64,000 bases of DNA from an uncultured Lachnospiraceae bacterium (GTDB lineage Bacteria > Bacillota > Clostridia > Lachnospirales > Lachnospiraceae), in the NCBI GenBank assembly GCA_910579465.1, contig CAJTUB010000003.1:248001-312000 (forward strand), read 5' to 3'. A model generated the notes under the pieces. That model was not told the DNA's origin and made no database searches. It saw nothing but the letters and a program-made list of their open reading frames with translations. Shown here one piece after another: positions 34,406 to 42,154 of this stretch. Both the position numbers and the translations under genes were made by a program. Each line of letters opens with the position of its first letter. The first letter of the stretch is position 1.

Positions 34406-34534
34406 GTCAGCGGTCAGTGTTGCAAAAAGAACGATAACAAGTATGTCTTTCGGTTTATGCCTTACTTTTCCTAATCTGACGCGCATCCTCTGTATATTCC
34501 ATCCGGTCCGGTAATTCTTCCATTATGTAGACTT

Positions 34535-34560
34535 GGGGCTGCGCTTTCTGCGATAGCCCC
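34535..34560. repeat. Short palindrome related to the element at 23947-24076
   Basis: GGGGCT and AGCCCC enclose GCGCTTTCTGCGAT. The right part (GGCTGCGCTTTCTGCGATAG, then CCCCA) differs at three positions from GGCTACGCTTTATGCGACAG, then CCCCA, at 24052-24075. The rest of the 307-bp gap (34353-34659) holds only the terminator and a promoter. Confidence 0.6.
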
Positions 34561-34605
34561 AGTCAAAGGGATATACAAAATGCAAAAACTTAAAAAAATG
34601 TTTAG

Positions 34606-34634
34606 TTGTTTTTCTAAATGGGATATGCTAAAAT
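34606..34634 (+). promoter_or_regulatory. Sigma-A promoter of the TPR-amidase gene
   Basis: TTGTTT (34606-34611), a 17-bp spacer and TAAAAT (34629-34634). Confidence 0.65.
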
Positions 34635-34659
34635 GGGAAATGCCAAAGGAGGCGCGGAA

Positions 34660-36105
34660 ATGAAACGTATTGTTGGAATTTTAGTAATGTTGGTCATGCT
34701 GTCGACCGTAGCAGGCTGCGGTAAAATGTCTGCAGCGGGGTATTATCAGGACGGCTGCGAGGACTATGAAAAAGGAGAATATGCGGAGGCACTGGCAGAT
34801 TTCCAGAAGGCATTGGAAAAGGGGCTTTCCGGCGAATATCTTGTATATTCCTATAGTTATATGGGACACTGCTATCTGAAGAAAGAGGATTTCAAATCGG
34901 CGGAGCAGTATTACCAGATGGCACTGGCGACGGGAAAGGAACCGGCTATGTGCTACACGAATCTCGGAATTTATTACCGCAAATGCAGGGAGTATGAACA
35001 GGCAGAGCGGTATTACCGTCTGGCGTTGGAGGCGGATGACTCGTATCCGGAGGCGCTGACCAGCCTGGGTGTGCTGTACTCTGTGACCGGACAGGCAGAG
35101 GAGGCAGTACCTTTGCTGGAAAAGGCAATTTCGCTTTCAAAGGAGCCGTCGGCCTTCCATTATGCCAATCTCTCCTATGCTTATGCGGCTGCAGGCCGGA
35201 CGGAGGAAGCAAGGGAAAAGCTTTTGCTGGCAAGAGAAAAGGGCTATACATCCGGGGATTATGCCATTATTCTGAATTATATTGAAGAAAGGGAGGCAGA
35301 GGGTGCCGAGAAAGGGCCGGACGACGGACGTCAGCCGGGTGCGGATGTGACACAGCCTCCGGCTTCTGTAACGCCTGAGCCGACCGGAGCACCGGAAGCA
35401 TCTGTGACGCCCGGGCCGACCGGGAAACCAGCAGCATCTGCAACGCCTGAACCGACGAAGGCTCCGGCAGTAGCTTCCGGAAAGGTGATTGCCATTGACC
35501 CGGGGCACCAGAAACAGAGCAATTATGAGCAGGAGCCGGTGGGCCCCGGAGCTTCGGAGCAAAAGATAAAGGTTTCTTCCGGAACACAGGGAGTGACGAC
35601 CAAGGTGCCGGAGCACCAGTTTAATCTGGAGCTTTCCCTTAAGCTTAAGGATGCACTGAAAGAGGCAGGATACCAGGTGGTAATGACACGGGAAACGGCA
35701 GAGGTTGATTTGAGCAATGCGGAGCGTGCCGGAATTGCAAATGAAGCCAAAGCCGATATTTTTATCCGGATACATGCTGATGGTGCGGAAAACAAGGCAG
35801 CAAACGGAATTTCGGTGTTGTATCCGTCGGAGAGGAATCCCTATGTGGCGGCGCTTTCGCCGGAGAGTAAGAAGTTAGCAAAGAGCGTACTGGACGGTCT
35901 TTGCGACGCTACCGGCGCGAACCGGCGCGGAATTGTGGAGCGGGACGACCTGACCGGAACGAACTGGGCTAAGATGCCGGTCATTGTAGTGGAAGCAGGG
36001 TTTATGACAAATGAAGCAGAGGAAAAAAAGCTGTTGAGCAAGGAATATCAGGCACTTTTGGTACAGGGGATTGTAGATGGGGTGCAGGAGTATTTCGGAG
36101 AATAA
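34660..36105 (+). CDS. TPR lipoprotein with C-terminal N-acetylmuramoyl-L-alanine amidase
   Basis: A 481-residue surface lipoprotein: signal peptide with lipobox STVAGC, four to five TPR units (about 25-200), a Thr/Pro-rich repeated linker (PEPTGAPEASVTPGPTGKP, about 230-275) and an Amidase_3 domain (about 280-480). The zinc ligands are visible: His283 in AIDPGHQ, Glu in EHQFNLELSLKL and His in IRIHADG; the catalytic Glu is in VVEAGFMTN. It should cleave the amide between MurNAc and L-Ala in peptidoglycan, with TPRs recruiting partners. AAAGGAGG fixes the ATG at 34660. It is followed 10 bases later by truA. Confidence 0.9.
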   Translation: MKRIVGILVMLVMLSTVAGCGKMSAAGYYQDGCEDYEKGEYAEALADFQKALEKGLSGEYLVYSYSYMGHCYLKKEDFKSAEQYYQMALATGKEPAMCYTNLGIYYRKCREYEQAERYYRLALEADDSYPEALTSLGVLYSVTGQAEEAVPLLEKAISLSKEPSAFHYANLSYAYAAAGRTEEAREKLLLAREKGYTSGDYAIILNYIEEREAEGAEKGPDDGRQPGADVTQPPASVTPEPTGAPEASVTPGPTGKPAASATPEPTKAPAVASGKVIAIDPGHQKQSNYEQEPVGPGASEQKIKVSSGTQGVTTKVPEHQFNLELSLKLKDALKEAGYQVVMTRETAEVDLSNAERAGIANEAKADIFIRIHADGAENKAANGISVLYPSERNPYVAALSPESKKLAKSVLDGLCDATGANRRGIVERDDLTGTNWAKMPVIVVEAGFMTNEAEEKKLLSKEYQALLVQGIVDGVQEYFGE

Positions 36106-36115
36106 GGAGAGCAGT

Positions 36116-36874
36116 ATGCAGCAGGAGAAAACAAGAAACATCAAGCTTGTACTGGAATATGACGGTTCCCGTTATGCAGGCTGGCAGAAGCAGGCAGGGA
36201 AGGAGCGTATCGTAACGATTCAGGGGAAGCTTGAGGAGGTGCTGGAGAAAATGGAGGGAAGCCCCGTGGAGGTCATCGGCGCGGCGCGTACCGAGCCGGG
36301 AGCGCATGCTTATGCGCAGATTGCCAATTTTCATACTGCCACGGCAATGTCGGTCACTGAAATCAAGCAGTATCTGAACCGTTATCTTCCGATGGACATT
36401 GCGGTGCTGGAGGCATGCGAGATGCCCGACCGTTTTCATGCGTCTTATCTGGCAAAGGAGTTTGTCTATGAATATAAGGTAGCGACAGGCGAGGTGCCGT
36501 CGGTGTTTGAACGGAAGTACCATTACTATTGCTTTAAGCGTCCGGATATGGAACGGATGAAAAAGGCAGCGTCGTATCTGCTTGGCGGACATGACTTTAA
36601 AGCGTTTTCCGATAACCGGAAGATGAAGAAATCAACCGTGCGGGTCATGAAGGATATTTCGATTTATGGTGATGAAAAGGAGATTTTGTTTACGTTTACC
36701 GCAGATGATTTCTGGCCGCATATGGTGCGGATTTTAGTGGGAACGCTTCTGGCGGCGGGCAGGGGAGAACTGGCGCCGGAGGAGATGGAACATATTCTGG
36801 CAGGCGGGGACCGGGCAGCGGCAGGCGAGACGATAGAGGCAAGAGGGCTGTTTCTTTCGGAGGTACGCTATTAG
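36116..36874 (+). CDS. truA: TruA-like tRNA pseudouridine synthase with Glu at the catalytic Asp
   Basis: A 252-residue TruA-family protein. TruA makes pseudouridine at tRNA positions 38-40. The N-terminal LVLEYDGSRYAGWQKQ, RFHASYLAKEFVYEYKV, GGHDFKAFSDN and FWPHMVRILVGTLLAAGRG all match. The catalytic motif GRTDxGVHA is changed to AARTEPGAHA: the nucleophilic Asp (Asp60 in E. coli) is Glu60 here, with the preceding Arg kept. Asp is considered invariant in pseudouridine synthases, so this may be a non-catalytic or altered paralogue, and the symbol denotes family only. AAGGAGA supports the ATG at 36116. It sits between the amidase and pyrC. Confidence 0.85.
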   Translation: MQQEKTRNIKLVLEYDGSRYAGWQKQAGKERIVTIQGKLEEVLEKMEGSPVEVIGAARTEPGAHAYAQIANFHTATAMSVTEIKQYLNRYLPMDIAVLEACEMPDRFHASYLAKEFVYEYKVATGEVPSVFERKYHYYCFKRPDMERMKKAASYLLGGHDFKAFSDNRKMKKSTVRVMKDISIYGDEKEILFTFTADDFWPHMVRILVGTLLAAGRGELAPEEMEHILAGGDRAAAGETIEARGLFLSEVRY

Positions 36875-36902
36875 ATTATAGGAAAGGAACCGGTAGAGTG
36901 AA

Positions 36903-38195
36903 ATGAAGCTGTTAATTCGGAATGGATATGTAATCGACCCGGCGGGAAACCGGGAGGGATATTATGATGTGCTGACGGACGGCGAACGGATTGTGCGTGT
37001 GGCGAAGGGCATCGGGGAAGCAGAGGCGGAGCGCGTGATCGATGCGGCAGGAAGGTATGTGCTTCCGGGCTTTATTGACCTGCATGTGCATTTCAGGGAG
37101 CCGGGCCTTGAGTATAAGGAGACGATAGCGACCGGCTCGGCGGCTGCGGCTGCCGGAGGCTATACGACGGTCTGCCCGATGCCGAATACAAAGCCGGTGA
37201 CGGACTGTGCCGATGTCGTAAAGGAGGTACTGGAAAAGGCGGAGGAAGCAGGCCTGGTCCGTGTGCTTCCGGTCGGTGCGGTCACGCTCGGACAGCGTGG
37301 CGAGGAGCTTTCCGATCTCCGGGCGATGGCAGCGGCCGGTGCGGCGGCGGTTTCGGAGGACGGGAAGTCCGTGATGAATCCGGCGCTGTATGCGGAGGGC
37401 ATGAAGCGGGCAAGGGAGGCAGGACTTCCGGTATTTGCCCACTGTGAGGAGATTTCGTTAGTGCGCGGCGGCGTGATGAATGCGGGCGTCTCCGCTGACA
37501 GGCTGGGGCTTCCCGGGATTACGAATGCGGTAGAGGATATTATCACGATGCGTGACATCCTTTTGGCGGAGGAGACCGGCGCAAGGCTTCATCTGTGCCA
37601 TTGCTCCACACGGTACAGCGTGGACTTTGTGCGTTTTGCAAAGGAAAAGAGGATTGCAGTCACCGCGGAGGTATGCCCGCACCACTTTGCCCTTTGTGAC
37701 GAGGACATTACGGCGGACGATTCCAATTATAAGATGAACCCGCCGTTACGGGGCAGGGAGGATGTCAAGGCTTTGATTGCGGGGCTTTTGGACGGAACGA
37801 TGGAGGTAATTTCAACGGACCACGCACCGCATTCCGCAGAGGAAAAGAACGGCTCCATGAAGGGCTCGCCGTTCGGGATTGTCGGTCTGGAAACGGCATA
37901 TGCGCTCAGTAATACGGTGCTCGTGAAGGAGAACGGAATGACGCCGATGCAGCTTGCAGCCTGTATGAGCAGGAACCCGGCAAGGGTACTTGGCAGGGAA
38001 AAGGAAATCGGCGGTCTTTCGGAAGGGTATTATGCGGATATCGTCATTACCGCACCGGAGGAGGAGTATACCATCCGTCCGGAGGAGTTTTTTTCCAAGG
38101 GAAGAAATACGCCGTTTGGCGGAAGGAAGGTAACGGGCAGGGTGGAGATGACAATCTGTGCGGGAAGGGTGACGTATGAGCGCGTACAGAAATAG
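36903..38195 (+). CDS. pyrC: Dihydroorotase
   Basis: A zinc amidohydrolase forming dihydroorotate in pyrimidine synthesis. It has the HVHFREPGLEYKETIATGSAAAAAGGYTTV metal and substrate motif (HxH near residue 60), FAHCEE, HLCHCST, VCPHHF and ISTDHAPHS with the catalytic Asp. At 430 residues it is the class I (PyrC/AllB type) form common in Gram-positives. The ATG at 36903 has a weak upstream GGTAGAG. It is followed by a hairpin and the separately promoted pyrF. Confidence 0.96.
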   Translation: MKLLIRNGYVIDPAGNREGYYDVLTDGERIVRVAKGIGEAEAERVIDAAGRYVLPGFIDLHVHFREPGLEYKETIATGSAAAAAGGYTTVCPMPNTKPVTDCADVVKEVLEKAEEAGLVRVLPVGAVTLGQRGEELSDLRAMAAAGAAAVSEDGKSVMNPALYAEGMKRAREAGLPVFAHCEEISLVRGGVMNAGVSADRLGLPGITNAVEDIITMRDILLAEETGARLHLCHCSTRYSVDFVRFAKEKRIAVTAEVCPHHFALCDEDITADDSNYKMNPPLRGREDVKALIAGLLDGTMEVISTDHAPHSAEEKNGSMKGSPFGIVGLETAYALSNTVLVKENGMTPMQLAACMSRNPARVLGREKEIGGLSEGYYADIVITAPEEEYTIRPEEFFSKGRNTPFGGRKVTGRVEMTICAGRVTYERVQK

Positions 38196-38209
38196 GCTGC
38201 CGTACCGCC

Positions 38210-38237
38210 CTGCCCTTTGAGGAAGCCGGAAGGGCAG
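38210..38237 (+). terminator. Hairpin after pyrC
   Basis: CTGCCCTT (38210-38217) pairs with AAGGGCAG (38230-38237). Only CTTAAA follows, so termination strength is uncertain. Confidence 0.55.
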
Positions 38238-38269
38238 CTTAAAACTGCGGAAACTCAAGAGGATATTGC

Positions 38270-38298
38270 TTGCACGGGCAGGTTCCCTATGCTACAAT
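38270..38298 (+). promoter_or_regulatory. Sigma-A promoter of pyrF
   Basis: TTGCAC (38270-38275), a 17-bp spacer and TACAAT (38293-38298). No PyrR-binding leader is evident between it and the ATG. Confidence 0.78.
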
Positions 38299-38375
38299 AA
38301 AAATAAGGCTTCCTGATTCTGGTGCGGGAGCCGTAGAGAATACTGCCATAAAGCGGCAGGGAAACGGAGATTACT

Positions 38376-39302
38376 ATGGTAAAAGAGCTTATTACAAAGA
38401 TTCAGAAGACGAATGCGCCGATTGTCGTGGGACTGGACCCGATGCTGTCCTATATTCCGGCAGGCTTGAAGGAGAAGGCGTTTGCGGAGCTTGGAGAGAC
38501 GTTAGAGGGCGCCGCAGAGGCAGTCTGGCAGTTCAATAAGGCAATCGTAGATGCCGTTTATGACCTGATTCCCGCAGTAAAGCCGCAGATTGCAATGTAC
38601 GAGCAGTTCGGTATTCCGGGACTTATCGTATTCAAAAGGACGGTGGACTATTGTAAGGAGAAGGGGCTGGTTGTGATTGGCGATGTCAAGCGCGGCGATA
38701 TCGGTTCCACCTCCGAGGCGTATGCAGTGGGACATCTTGGCCGGGTTTCGGTCGGCAGCCAGGGCTATTATCCGTTTGATGAGGATTTTATTACGGTAAA
38801 CCCGTATCTGGGAAGTGACGGTGTCAAGCCGTTTGTCAAGGTCTGCAAGGAGGAGAATAAAGGACTGTTCCTTCTGGTAAAGACGTCCAATCCGTCGAGC
38901 GGCGAGTTCCAGGACAGGCTGATTGACGGCAGGCCGTTATATGAAATCGTAGCGGAGAAGGTCGTCGAGTGGGGGGCGGACTGCATGGACGGCAGCTACA
39001 GCAACGTCGGCGCCGTTGTCGGCGCTACCTATCCGGAGATGGGAAAGACACTCCGGAAGCTGATGCCGAAGAGCTTTATCCTGGTGCCGGGATATGGCGC
39101 GCAGGGAGGAAAGGCAGCAGACCTTGTACATTATTTCAATGCAGACGGACTTGGTGCTATTGTAAACTCCTCCCGTGGGATTATTGCCGCGTATAAACAG
39201 GAGGCATACCAGAGGTTTGGTGAAGCAAACTTTGCGGATGCGTCAAGACAGGCGGTCATTGATATGAGAGAGGATATTGCATCCGCACTTGCCGGGAAAT
39301 AA
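38376..39302 (+). CDS. pyrF: Orotidine 5'-phosphate decarboxylase
   Basis: Converts OMP to UMP. The 308 residues match the longer, type 2 PyrF group: VVGLDPMLSYIP, PAVKPQIAMYEQFG, IGDVKRGDIGSTSEAYA (the DxKxxD catalytic motif), TVNPYLGSDGVKPF and LVPGYGAQGG. The ATG follows AAACGGAG. Unlike many Lachnospiraceae clusters, pyrK/pyrD do not follow; a convergent DedA gene does. Confidence 0.96.
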   Translation: MVKELITKIQKTNAPIVVGLDPMLSYIPAGLKEKAFAELGETLEGAAEAVWQFNKAIVDAVYDLIPAVKPQIAMYEQFGIPGLIVFKRTVDYCKEKGLVVIGDVKRGDIGSTSEAYAVGHLGRVSVGSQGYYPFDEDFITVNPYLGSDGVKPFVKVCKEENKGLFLLVKTSNPSSGEFQDRLIDGRPLYEIVAEKVVEWGADCMDGSYSNVGAVVGATYPEMGKTLRKLMPKSFILVPGYGAQGGKAADLVHYFNADGLGAIVNSSRGIIAAYKQEAYQRFGEANFADASRQAVIDMREDIASALAGK

Positions 39303-39315
39303 CATACTGACATAT

Positions 39316-39909
39316 TCAGGCGTTTCTTTTTTTCAGATACCGCAGAACAAAAAACAGAAAAATGGCGCCAAGCAGAACCGGAATCAGGAAATGCTTGTAG
39401 CGTGCATAATAGCCGGAAACAGCGCTCCAGTTGTCCTGAAGGAAGTAGCCGAGGGAGAGCAGGGCGCTGTTCCATATGGTAATGCCAAGGAACGAATACG
39501 GAAAATAGACGGAAGGGGACTGCCCGGCAGCGCCTGCAACAAAAGCGATGTAGGTACGGCAGAGCGGAATCATCCTGCCGATACAGACAGCTCCTGCGCC
39601 GTATTTTGCGAATTTTTCCCTGGAGGAGTCAATTCCTTTCTGGGTTTTCGGAAACCGTTTCACTAACTTTGCCAGAATGGCATCGCCGCCCAGTCTCCCG
39701 ACCAGATAACAAAGTCCTGTTCCAAGGGTTCCCGCAAGAACGGAAAGCGGGAGAAGCAGGAAAAAGGACAGGTTTTCTGCCCTGGCAACCGCACCGGCGA
39801 AGGGGAGGACGATTTCGCTGGAAATCGGGAAGCATGCATATTCGAGAAAAATAATCAGAAACATGGCGAACATGCCGTAACGGTCAAAGAGTGATAAAAT
39901 GGTATCCAT
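39316..39909 (-). CDS. DedA family membrane protein
   Basis: A 197-residue integral membrane protein of the DedA/SNARE-associated family. It has EYACFPISSEIVLPFAGAVA near the N-terminus, GTLGTGLCYLVGRLGG, and the signature FAKYGAGAVCIGRMIPLCRTYIAFVAGAAG, with the functionally important Arg residues. Members act as lipid (undecaprenyl phosphate or phospholipid) flippases; the substrate here is not determined. GAAAGGA precedes the ATG. Confidence 0.9.
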   Translation of the reverse strand: MDTILSLFDRYGMFAMFLIIFLEYACFPISSEIVLPFAGAVARAENLSFFLLLPLSVLAGTLGTGLCYLVGRLGGDAILAKLVKRFPKTQKGIDSSREKFAKYGAGAVCIGRMIPLCRTYIAFVAGAAGQSPSVYFPYSFLGITIWNSALLSLGYFLQDNWSAVSGYYARYKHFLIPVLLGAIFLFFVLRYLKKRNA

Positions 39910-39927
39910 GAAAATCCTTTCTGAAAC

Positions 39928-40197
39928 TTATTTGCGCATCAGTTTCTTTAACATCTCAAATTTCGCACGGTCTGCGGAAGATAAATCCGACATCAGAGTA
40001 GTCATTAAAAAGGCGCTTTCCTCCTGGGTAAACTGAATCCCCATCGATTTCATGCGCGCCTGCGCCTTTAAAAGCAGCGGCAGCGTGGCGTCGCCGGAGG
40101 TGTTGTTCGCGTCCCGTACAATTTCGGAAATAAATGCCTGCTTTACAGGGGAAAGTTTTTGATATTCGGGAGAGTTTTTTAATGCTTCTGGATTCAT
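39928..40197 (-). CDS. Small conserved hypothetical protein
   Basis: An 89-residue soluble protein (MNPEALKNSPEYQKLSPVKQ) that looks all-helical, with no motif I recognise and no membrane segment. AAAAAGGAG lies directly before the ATG. It is downstream of the Ser/Ala/Glu-rich protein gene and upstream of dedA on the same strand, so it is probably co-transcribed with the former, with which its function is likely linked. Confidence 0.6.
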   Translation of the reverse strand: MNPEALKNSPEYQKLSPVKQAFISEIVRDANNTSGDATLPLLLKAQARMKSMGIQFTQEESAFLMTTLMSDLSSADRAKFEMLKKLMRK

Positions 40198-40244
40198 GGA
40201 AACTCCTTTTTGGTGTTCTTCTGCTTTCAGCTTATGCGTGCGGT

Positions 40245-41135
40245 CTAGTCCGTATGCATGAGCTGCTCGTAAATCTCTTTCTGTTCCGGGGTCAGAAGGG
40301 AATACAGACTGTCGTACAGGTCATACGATGCGCCGGAGGAGCTGGCTTCATCCGTCTGTGCGGCAGCCTCTTTTTGGGAGGGAAAGGATTCCGCAGAGCT
40401 GTCCGGAGCAGAGGCTTCCAAAGGAGTTCCGGAAACAGCTTCCGAGGTGGCTTCGGAAGCGGCTTCAGGGGCGGTTCCGGAAGAAACTTCCAAAGGTGTT
40501 TCGGAAGCGGTTTCCATAGTGGCTTCGGAAGTGTTTTCGGAGGCAGCTCCCGGGGCGTGTTCCGATACAGATCCGGCGGCGTCGGAAGAAGGCGGTGCCG
40601 GTGGGGGTGTCCCGGTGGAAGAAGCGGTAAAAGAAGTTCCCCCGGAGGGGGAGGAAAAGCCGGAGAACATCGAAGAAAGTAAATCCGGGGAAAGTCCGCC
40701 CAGAGAAGAGAACATATCCGGGGAAAGACCTCCCAGTCCGGAGAAAAGACCTGCCATACTGTCGGCAGGAGCGCTGTTTCCGCCCATTGCGGAAAACAGT
40801 CCGGGCAGGATGTCCTTGTAGGCATTGTAAAACTGCATTGCCTGCAGAAGATTTGCGATGGTGGATAACAGCGGCATATGAAAAAGATTCCCGTAAAAGG
40901 AAAGGGAACGAAGCAGGGTTTCCTTGTCCGCAATCAGGGAATCAATGTTGTTGAAACCGGATAATGGAGGCATGGCAGAAATGTTTTTCAGTCTGGAAAG
41001 CTCTGTCATATGGAAGGCGAAGGAAGCAAGCGGCCGGTAGGTTTCGTGGAGACATGGAAGCGCTGCGAATAACAGTGCGCCGAGTTCGCTCGAAGGAGCT
41101 AGTATCGGTGGGTAGGAATTGGAATTTTGATTCAT
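40245..41135 (-). CDS. Low-complexity Ser/Ala/Glu/Pro-rich hypothetical protein
   Basis: A 296-residue protein. The N-terminal 110 residues are ordinary and helical (LIADKETLLRSLSFYGNLFHMPLLS). A Gly/Ser/Met-rich segment with repeated GGLSPD(M/L)(F/L)SS units follows (about 118-160), then about 100 residues of Ser/Ala/Glu/Thr/Pro repeats (SEATMETASETPLE), ending in a short helical YDLYDSLYSLLTPEQKEIYEQ. No signal peptide or TM is seen. AAAGGAG indicates the ATG at 41135 rather than 41156. It looks like a two-domain scaffold with a disordered centre; function unknown. The next gene (89 aa) is 47 bases on. Confidence 0.6.
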   Translation of the reverse strand: MNQNSNSYPPILAPSSELGALLFAALPCLHETYRPLASFAFHMTELSRLKNISAMPPLSGFNNIDSLIADKETLLRSLSFYGNLFHMPLLSTIANLLQAMQFYNAYKDILPGLFSAMGGNSAPADSMAGLFSGLGGLSPDMFSSLGGLSPDLLSSMFSGFSSPSGGTSFTASSTGTPPPAPPSSDAAGSVSEHAPGAASENTSEATMETASETPLEVSSGTAPEAASEATSEAVSGTPLEASAPDSSAESFPSQKEAAAQTDEASSSGASYDLYDSLYSLLTPEQKEIYEQLMHTD

Positions 41136-41238
41136 AAAGTCTCCTTTCAAGAGCATAGTCGGAGAACGGTCCGGCAGCAGTCCCGAAACGCTTCTGCAAT
41201 ACTATATGCAGGGAAAGGAAAAAAGAGAAGCCCGGATT

Positions 41239-42072
41239 TTACTTCACCAGGAGCGAAAGCAGGTACAGTACCAGCAAATGCGCCGGATAGAAAATGTAGA
41301 AGAAGTATTTGAATTTCTTCGAACGAATCAGGGTACCGTTATACATTGCAATCGGAATGAAAGCAAGCAGCGAGGCGATGTTTGTTCCAAGAAAGACGAT
41401 GCAGCCAAGGATAATCTGCATTGTTTTTGAATTGCGGCAGTAGTAGAAAACCGCGACCAGAAGGATTCCGAAATAGGAGTAGTCGGTTCTGGCAAGAATG
41501 GAAACGACGCAGGCGGCGAGGACGCACAGAACCTGTCCGAGCATCTGACGCATGGCGGCTTTCAGAGAAAACTCCTTTACCTCCAGACGTCTCATGCCAT
41601 AAAGCATAAGCAGTGCCAGAAATAAGGTAAAGACGGTATTCTGCAGTTCCGGATAGAACAGGGAGGCAGTCCCGGTACCGGCTTTGGAGGCAATTAGATT
41701 AAACGGGATTTCCGAAACAAGGGCGCAAAGACCGACACGGAGGAGATAGCGTCGGATGTCCGAGGTGTGCATAAAGCCTTCGTAAAGCAGGAAGCAAAAA
41801 ATAGGGAAGGCAATCCTGCCGACGAGCCGCATGATGTTATAGGTGGAAAACAGACTCAGATAGCTGTCCGGGATGGAAGCAAGCTGTTCTGCCGTTGCGT
41901 CCTCCAAAGACAGGATGTCAAGGTATTCCTGAGATAAAATAAGCTTAGAATAAACGAGCGCAATCGCCGCATGGTCGATGAGCATGGTGAGCGCTGCAAA
42001 TATTTTTAAAAAGTTTCCAGGTAATCCCTTCTGTACCGGGGAATTGTTGAATGATGATGTTTGATTGAGCAT
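41239..42072 (-). CDS. TraX family membrane protein
   Basis: A 277-residue protein with about seven TM segments. The conserved FLKIFAALTMLIDHAAIAL near residue 25 (with LIDH), MRLVGRIAFPIFCFLLYEGFMHT and FYIFYPAHLLVLYLLS match TraX, a family named for pilin acetylation in F plasmids but widespread on chromosomes, probably as membrane acyltransferases. GAGGAGG precedes the ATG. It is transcribed divergently from the permease gene. Confidence 0.85.
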   Translation of the reverse strand: MLNQTSSFNNSPVQKGLPGNFLKIFAALTMLIDHAAIALVYSKLILSQEYLDILSLEDATAEQLASIPDSYLSLFSTYNIMRLVGRIAFPIFCFLLYEGFMHTSDIRRYLLRVGLCALVSEIPFNLIASKAGTGTASLFYPELQNTVFTLFLALLMLYGMRRLEVKEFSLKAAMRQMLGQVLCVLAACVVSILARTDYSYFGILLVAVFYYCRNSKTMQIILGCIVFLGTNIASLLAFIPIAMYNGTLIRSKKFKYFFYIFYPAHLLVLYLLSLLVK

Positions 42073-42098
42073 TGAAGTTTCCTCCTCTTTATGTTATG

Positions 42099-42127
42099 AT
42101 TATATACAAGTGTGGAAAGAATTTCAA
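42099..42127 (-). promoter_or_regulatory. Sigma-A promoter of the traX-like gene
   Basis: On the minus strand TTGAAA (42122-42127), a 17-bp spacer and TATAAT (42099-42104). Confidence 0.75.
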
Positions 42128-42154
42128 GTAGGATAAAATAAAAGGAGGAGCGGA

